NCBI GenBank assembly: GCA_945867245.1
Contig: CAMBHQ010000080.1
Location: 1 to 5,218 of the forward strand
Direction of reading: 5' to 3'
Origin: an uncultured Porphyromonas sp.
Lineage (GTDB): Bacteria; Bacteroidota; Bacteroidia; Bacteroidales; Porphyromonadaceae
DNA length: 5,218 nt
Part shown: in pieces, positions 1-5,218 of the stretch
Position numbering within the stretch: the first letter of the stretch is position 1
How the letters are laid out: the number at the start of each line of letters is the position of its first letter
Notes under the pieces: generated by a model
Databases searched by the model: none
The model's input: the letters and a program-made list of their open reading frames with translations, nothing else
Told to the model about the DNA's origin: nothing
Position numbers and translations under genes: made by a program

Positions 1-642
<642 letters not shown>

Positions 643-653
643 TAGATAAACGA

Positions 654-685
654 TAGTCCCCTCCGCTACACAGTGGAGGGGACTA
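654..685 (+). promoter_or_regulatory. Intercistronic stem-loop between GH97 and susC-like genes
   Basis: A perfect 11-bp inverted repeat (TAGTCCCCTCC at 654-664, its complement at 675-685) extends inward by a G-U, a C-G and a U-A pair, giving a 14-bp stem with an ACAC tetraloop (668-671). It starts 11 bases after the GH97 stop and ends 20 bases before the susC-like start. The bases that follow (CTACTACATAAC) contain no T-run, so this is not a standard Rho-independent terminator. It may be a partial terminator or attenuator, or an RNA-processing or stability element that sets the dose of SusC/SusD relative to the enzyme. The structure is plainly visible; its function is inferred. Confidence 0.6.
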
Positions 686-694
686 CTACATAAC

Positions 695-700
695 AAAGGA
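695..700 (+). promoter_or_regulatory. Weak ribosome binding site for susC-like gene
   Basis: The purine stretch AAAGGA lies five bases before the ATG at 706. It is the only Shine-Dalgarno-like sequence in the gap. A TAA in the susC frame at 691-693 rules out any start further upstream. The only other candidate is the ATG at 712, which would have an 11-base spacing and remove two residues from the signal peptide. Bacteroidota often initiate without strong Shine-Dalgarno pairing, so the weakness is not unusual. Confidence 0.45.
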
Positions 701-705
701 CAAGT

Positions 706-3681
706 ATGAACATGATTAACCTTGTGGCCAAAACGAGCCAAGTGGCTCTGGCCTCTACTCTGGTAGTCTCGGCTCTACATGCACAGCAGGCACCCGTACG
801 TGGGACTGTCGTGGACGAGAAGGGCGAGCCTATCATCGGCGCTACCGTACGCCTAAAGAACAACTCGAGCGTAGGTGCGCTGACCAACCTCGACGGACAC
901 TTCAGCCTCAGCGCCTCCAAGGGCGCTACCCTACTGGTTAGCTACGTAGGCTACACCAGTCAGGAGGTACAGGTAACAGATGGCAAGCCTATGACCATCG
1001 TCCTCCAGGAGGACAACAAGAGCCTCAAAGAGGTAGTCGTAATCGGTTATGGCTCGCTCCAGAAGAAGGACCTCACCGGCTCTGTAACCACCATCAGCGA
1101 TAAGAACTTCCAGAAGGGGGCTATATCTACGCCTAGCGAACTCCTAGTGGGTAAGGTAGCCGGTGTACAGATAGTGCAGAATGGCTCGCCCGGTGCTGGT
1201 AGTATGATTCGTATCCGTGGTGGTGCATCGCTCAATGCTAGCAACGACCCACTCATCGTGATAGACGGTGTACCCGTAGACAACAATGCTGGTACGGGGG
1301 CACCTAGCGTCCTATCGACGATCAACCCGCAGGACATCGCCTCAATGAACGTACTCAAGGATGCCTCGGCCACAGCGATCTATGGTAGCCGTGCCTCCAA
1401 CGGGGTTATCATCATCGAGACGAAGAAAGGTAAGATGGGGCAGGCGATGCAGATCAATTTCTCTACCGCCCACTCTATCGCCGAGGCTGCACGCCGTGTA
1501 GATGTGCTCAGTGCAGACGAATTCCGCACGCTAGTAAAGGCTAGTGGCGACGATACTTATATCTCGCGTCTAGGCACTGCTAGCACGGATTGGCAAAACG
1601 AGATATATCAGCTAGCCTATGGCACCGACAACAACATCAGCATCAGCGGTGCTACCAAGAATATGCCTTATCGTGCCTCGGCTGGTCTATATAGTCAGGA
1701 AGGGGTACTCCGTACGGACCTCATGCAGCGCTATACTACTAGCTTCGCTCTCAATCCTAAGTTCTTTGACAACCACCTGAGCGTAGACCTCAACCTCAAG
1801 CTGTCGGCTAGCCGCAACCACTTTGCCAACCAAGGGGCTATCGGTGCTGCCGTGGCCTTCGACCCCACGCAGCCTGTACGTGCCGAGGGCTTCGATAAGT
1901 TCGGAGGCTACTTCACGTGGCTAGATGCCAAGGGCATGCCCAACGAACTAGCGACGCGCAACCCCGTATCGCTCCTAGAGCAGATGCGCAATAGCAGTAA
2001 GGTCTTCCGCGCTCTCGGTAACGTCAAGTTTGACTATAAGCTCCACTTCCTACCAGAGCTACGCTTCAACCTCAACCTCGGCTTCGACTATGGCGCTGGT
2101 ACAGGTACGGTCTATGCACCGACTACCTTCGCTGACCAGTGGACACGCTACCCTATCGCAGGGCTAGGCGGTCAGAACGAAAGCTACAAGGGACAGAAGC
2201 GCAACCTACTGCTCGACTTCTACGCCAACTACAACAAGGAAATCAAATCGCTCTCTAGTCGCGTAGACCTCATGGCGGGGTACTCGTATCAGGACTGGAA
2301 GACCTATCAGTACAACTTCCCTAGCTACAACGCCGAGGGAACACTTATCCCCGGTACTGAGGTTATCTACCCCAACGACTACCCACAGAATACGCTAGTA
2401 TCTTACTATGCACGTCTCAACTGGAGCCTCCTAGACCGCTACGTCTTCACGGCTACTGTCCGTACGGACGGCTCTAGCCGCTTCAGCCCAGAGAACCGCT
2501 GGGGTATCTTCCCCTCTTTCGCCTTCGCTTGGCGTCTCAAGGAGGAGAGCTTCCTACGTGATGTAGAGGCCCTGAGCGAGCTAAAGCTACGCCTCGGCTA
2601 TGGTATTACGGGGCAGCAGGACGGTATCGCCAACTACAGCTATATGCCTGCCTACTACCTCAGTGGCAACAGCAATCGCTATCAGTTTGGCAATAGCTAC
2701 TACAACATGTACAAGCCCGAGGCCTACGACCAGAACATCAAGTGGGAGCAGACCGAGACTTACAACGCAGGTCTAGACTTCGGCTTCTTTAGCAATCGTC
2801 TCTCGGGTAGTGTGGATGTCTACTTCAAGAAGACTAAGGACCTCCTCAACACGATACCTGTGGCTGCAGGCTCCAACTTCTCTAACCTCCTACTGACCAA
2901 CGTCGGCAACATCGAGAACAAGGGTATAGAGTTTACGCTCAACGCCACTCCTGTGCAGACCGACAAGTTCAGCTGGGACCTCAGCTACAACCTAACGGTT
3001 AACCGCACGAAGATCACCAAGCTCAACGCTACAGAGGACCCCAACTACCTAGGCGTTCCTACGGGTGGTATCGAGGGCGGTACAGGTAGCAACATCCAGA
3101 TTCACACGGTAGGGCACACGCCTTATACCTTCTTCGTCTACAAGCAGCTCTACGATGCTACGGGTAAGATGATTGAGGGGACTTATGCAGACCTCAATCA
3201 GGATGGCGTTATCAACGACCAAGATAAGTACCACTACAAGAGTGGCTCACCCGATATGATGATGGGTCTATCTACGAGCCTCAACTATGGTAAGTGGAGC
3301 CTCTCTACTGCCCTGCGTGCTAGCATAGGCAACTATATCTACGACAACGTAACGAGCTCCAAGGCCGTACATTCATTCGTCCTAAGCCCCAATGGCTTCC
3401 TGATGAATGCCCCTACGACCATCAATGGCTCGGGTGTACAGAACGCTCAATACTTCTCGGACTACTATATCCACAATGCCTCGTTCCTCAAGATGGACAA
3501 TATCTCTCTTAGCTACGACTTCGGCAAAATCTATCGTGATATAAGCCTCCGTGCCTCAGCGACCGTACAGAACGTCTTCACCCTAAGCAACTACAAGGGT
3601 ATCGACCCAGAGCGTGGTATCGACAACAACCTATACCCTCTGCCACGTACATACTCGCTGAACCTCGCATTCACCCTCTAA
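706..3681 (+). CDS. susC: SusC/RagA family TonB-linked outer membrane transporter
   Basis: This is a complete 991-residue SusC-type transporter, close to the family's usual length of about 1000. It is expected to form an outer-membrane barrel that imports oligosaccharides with TonB energy, paired with the SusD-like lipoprotein encoded next. Domains in order: a signal peptide (residues 1-26, likely cut after ALHA); a carboxypeptidase-D regulatory-like domain (about 31-101, with GEPIIGATV and DGHFSL); a TonB-box-like EVVVIGYG (109-116); the plug (about 122-242), including IRIRGG, LIVIDGVPVD and the SusC signature NPQDIASMNVLKDASATAIY at 207-226; then the beta-barrel to the end. An EF-hand-like loop, D-x-N-x-D-G-x-I-x-x-x-D, is at 829-840. 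The C-terminal strand reads YSLNLAF plus two residues, a typical barrel-assembly signal. There is no N-terminal secretin/TonB (STN) domain, so direct ECF-sigma/anti-sigma signalling through this protein is unlikely. It follows GH97 by 63 bases and precedes the susD-like gene by 16, suggesting one operon. The exact substrate is inferred from context. Confidence 0.96.
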   Translation: MNMINLVAKTSQVALASTLVVSALHAQQAPVRGTVVDEKGEPIIGATVRLKNNSSVGALTNLDGHFSLSASKGATLLVSYVGYTSQEVQVTDGKPMTIVLQEDNKSLKEVVVIGYGSLQKKDLTGSVTTISDKNFQKGAISTPSELLVGKVAGVQIVQNGSPGAGSMIRIRGGASLNASNDPLIVIDGVPVDNNAGTGAPSVLSTINPQDIASMNVLKDASATAIYGSRASNGVIIIETKKGKMGQAMQINFSTAHSIAEAARRVDVLSADEFRTLVKASGDDTYISRLGTASTDWQNEIYQLAYGTDNNISISGATKNMPYRASAGLYSQEGVLRTDLMQRYTTSFALNPKFFDNHLSVDLNLKLSASRNHFANQGAIGAAVAFDPTQPVRAEGFDKFGGYFTWLDAKGMPNELATRNPVSLLEQMRNSSKVFRALGNVKFDYKLHFLPELRFNLNLGFDYGAGTGTVYAPTTFADQWTRYPIAGLGGQNESYKGQKRNLLLDFYANYNKEIKSLSSRVDLMAGYSYQDWKTYQYNFPSYNAEGTLIPGTEVIYPNDYPQNTLVSYYARLNWSLLDRYVFTATVRTDGSSRFSPENRWGIFPSFAFAWRLKEESFLRDVEALSELKLRLGYGITGQQDGIANYSYMPAYYLSGNSNRYQFGNSYYNMYKPEAYDQNIKWEQTETYNAGLDFGFFSNRLSGSVDVYFKKTKDLLNTIPVAAGSNFSNLLLTNVGNIENKGIEFTLNATPVQTDKFSWDLSYNLTVNRTKITKLNATEDPNYLGVPTGGIEGGTGSNIQIHTVGHTPYTFFVYKQLYDATGKMIEGTYADLNQDGVINDQDKYHYKSGSPDMMMGLSTSLNYGKWSLSTALRASIGNYIYDNVTSSKAVHSFVLSPNGFLMNAPTTINGSGVQNAQYFSDYYIHNASFLKMDNISLSYDFGKIYRDISLRASATVQNVFTLSNYKGIDPERGIDNNLYPLPRTYSLNLAFTL

Positions 3682-3697
3682 TAAAGCGTATCTAACG

Positions 3698-5218
3698 ATG
3701 AACATTCAGATAAAGAAACAGCTCATAGTAGGCTTTGCTGCGCTGTCTACGCTCGCCCTAGGCTCTTGCCACGGCGACCTCGACCGTATGCCTACCAACG
3801 TAACGACTGCGACACAGGTGTACTCGACTCCTGAGGGCATCAAGCAGGCTCTAGCCAAGGTATATGGTACCTACTCTATGCCAGGTAACGATGTCGTGGG
3901 CCAAAACAGCGACTTCACCGACTTCTATCGTAGCTTCTTCAACCTACAGGAGCTACCTACAGACGAGGCTATCTGCGCCTGGTCGGACGATGGTATCCGC
4001 GACTTCCACAACCTCAACTGGAATAGCTCTAACCCTTACATCAAGGGCTTGTACTACCGCTCGATTGCACAGATTAAGCTAGCCAACGAGTTCCTAACGA
4101 ATACCAACGACAAAGCTAGTGATGCTACCGTGGCTACCTATCGTGCGGAGGCTCGCTTCCTGCGTGCCTTCCAGTACTGGGTACTGATGGACCTCTACGG
4201 CAACCCTCCTTTCATTGCCGAGGACCTCGGTGTAGGACTTGTCTTCCCTAAGCAGATACAGCGCAAAGACCTCTTCACCTATGTAGAGACCGAGCTCAAG
4301 GAGCTCGAGACACTCCTCCCCGAGCCTAAGGCCAACGAATACGGCCGTGCTGACCGTGCTGCCGCCTGGGCTCTGCTCGCTCGTCTATACCTCAACGCTG
4401 GTGTCTACACAGGCACTGCACGCTACGCCGATGCGGCTAGCTATGCCGAGCGTGTTATCACGAGCAACAAGTATAGCCTAGCGCCTGTCTATGCCAACAA
4501 CTTCCTAACGGACAATGCCTCTAGCCCCGAGACCATCCTCTCGATTAACTATGACGGCATCAATAGCCAGGCTTATGGCGGGATGACCTTCATTATCAAC
4601 GCCTCTACCAACGGCGACGCTAGCAAAGACCTAAGTGTAGACTGGGGCGCTGGTGGCTGGGGTGGTAATCGTGCTACCAAGTCTCTGTATAGCCTCTTCA
4701 CGACTAGCGACAGCCGCCGTCTGATGGGCGCTACTACCCCAGACATCGAGGACGTATCCAAGTTTGTACAGGGCGTATGGGTGTACAAATTCCGCAACGT
4801 AAGCAGCAAGGATGCCAAGGGGCAGCACGAGACTTTCGCAGATACTGACTTCCCGCTCTTCCGTCTGGCCGAGATGCACCTCATCTATGCCGAGGCTGCC
4901 GCTCGTGGTGCTGCCGATAAGAATAAAGGCCTACAGTATATCAACGCCCTACGCAAACGTGCTAGCGCTACCGAGCTAACGCTCGCTCAGCTGACAGAGC
5001 GCGAGGTACTAGATGAGCGCGGGCGCGAGCTATACTGGGAGGGACACCGCCGTACCGACCTCGTGCGTTACAACCTCCTGACCACAGGTACTTACCTCTG
5101 GGCTTGGAAGGGTAATGCCCCTGCAGGTACTAGCGTAGATGCCAAGTACAACCTCTACCCACTACCTGCTGACGACGTACAGGCCAACATACAGAACCTA
5201 AAGCAAAACACTGGTTAC
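3698..5218 (+). CDS. susD: RagB/SusD family nutrient uptake outer membrane lipoprotein (3' end at window edge)
   Basis: An open frame of 507 codons runs without a stop to the last base. SusD proteins are surface lipoproteins that bind glycan and cap the SusC barrel. The first 24 residues form a lipoprotein signal peptide with lipobox LGSC; C24 is the predicted lipidated residue, followed by HGDLD, whose acidic residues suit surface export in Bacteroidota. Family blocks include LQELPTDEAICAW (83-95), a TPR-like helical region with LYYRSIAQIKLANEF (118-132) and AEARFLRAFQYWVLMDLYGNP (150-170, read in two overlapping parts), and the C-terminal RagB/SusD domain with FRLAEMHLIYAEAAAR (388-403) and LDERGRELYWEGHRRTDLVR (438-457). 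The end, NLYPLP then QNTGY, is the usual SusD terminus, so almost nothing is missing. W95, Y293 and W316 (or W321) lie near the W98, Y296 and W320 starch-binding arc of B. thetaiotaomicron SusD. The ATG at 3698 is the only one that gives a full signal peptide; it sits 16 bases after the susC-like stop, with no clear Shine-Dalgarno. Confidence 0.95.
   Translation, partial: MNIQIKKQLIVGFAALSTLALGSCHGDLDRMPTNVTTATQVYSTPEGIKQALAKVYGTYSMPGNDVVGQNSDFTDFYRSFFNLQELPTDEAICAWSDDGIRDFHNLNWNSSNPYIKGLYYRSIAQIKLANEFLTNTNDKASDATVATYRAEARFLRAFQYWVLMDLYGNPPFIAEDLGVGLVFPKQIQRKDLFTYVETELKELETLLPEPKANEYGRADRAAAWALLARLYLNAGVYTGTARYADAASYAERVITSNKYSLAPVYANNFLTDNASSPETILSINYDGINSQAYGGMTFIINASTNGDASKDLSVDWGAGGWGGNRATKSLYSLFTTSDSRRLMGATTPDIEDVSKFVQGVWVYKFRNVSSKDAKGQHETFADTDFPLFRLAEMHLIYAEAAARGAADKNKGLQYINALRKRASATELTLAQLTEREVLDERGRELYWEGHRRTDLVRYNLLTTGTYLWAWKGNAPAGTSVDAKYNLYPLPADDVQANIQNLKQNTGY

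Noticed and set aside
654..685. Classic Rho-independent terminator ending the GH97 transcript
   Set aside because: The stem is strong but no T-run follows on the + strand, and the susC-like gene starts only 20 bases later, so a regulatory or processing stem-loop is the safer call.
643..705. Separate promoter for the susC-like gene in the gap
   Set aside because: No Bacteroidota-type -7 element (TAnnTTTG) or -33 TTTG is present in these 63 bases; most of the space is taken by the hairpin.
666..920. Minus-strand ORF of 84 codons over the susC-like 5' end
   Set aside because: It overlaps the signal peptide and first domain coding region, has no recognisable protein features, and is best explained as a shadow of the + strand codon bias.
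1047..1373. Minus-strand ORF of 108 codons inside the susC-like gene
   Set aside because: It lies wholly antisense to the strongly conserved plug domain and shows no family motif or initiation signal.
3864..4082. Plus-strand ORF of 72 codons in another frame inside the susD-like gene
   Set aside because: Its translation is low-complexity (rich in Ser, Thr and Ala), while the overlapping frame encodes conserved SusD blocks.
4573..4884. Two overlapping minus-strand ORFs (103 and 82 codons) in the susD-like gene
   Set aside because: Both are antisense to well-conserved SusD sequence and compete with each other for the same bases; neither resembles a known family.

Overview
The window is a segment of a Bacteroidota polysaccharide utilization locus (PUL), with all genes on the + strand. 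It holds the 3' end of a GH97 glycosidase gene, a complete SusC/RagA-type TonB-dependent outer-membrane transporter gene, and a SusD/RagB-type surface lipoprotein gene that runs to the right edge. The SusC/SusD pair points to Bacteroidota. The absence of strong Shine-Dalgarno sites, the roughly balanced base composition, and the heavy use of CTA/CTC for Leu and GTA for Val would fit a saccharolytic relative of Porphyromonas, but that genus-level idea is a weak inference.

Layout: positions 1-642 are the C-terminal 213 residues of the GH97 enzyme. Positions 643-705 are a 63-base gap with a strong stem-loop (654-685) and a weak purine-rich ribosome site. Positions 706-3681 are the 991-residue SusC-like transporter. 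Positions 3682-3697 are a 16-base spacer. Positions 3698-5218 are 507 codons of the SusD-like lipoprotein, which ends in a family-typical C-terminal motif, so the stop is probably at or just beyond the edge. No stretch longer than 63 bases lacks a gene.

How the genes work together (established for the family, inferred here): the SusD-like lipoprotein binds glycan at the cell surface and acts as a lid on the SusC-like barrel. The barrel imports oligosaccharides using TonB energy, and the periplasmic GH97 enzyme trims them to monosaccharide. The order GH97-SusC-SusD matches susB-susC-susD of the Bacteroides thetaiotaomicron starch operon. Candidate aromatic residues in the SusD-like protein lie close to the positions of the known starch-binding arc. 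An alpha-glucan substrate is therefore the best guess, though not proven.

I found no mobile element, CRISPR array, RNA gene or clearly undescribed system. The points most worth a second look are the T-tract-less hairpin between the enzyme and transporter genes, an EF-hand-like loop in the transporter, and the starch-type residue pattern in the lipoprotein.
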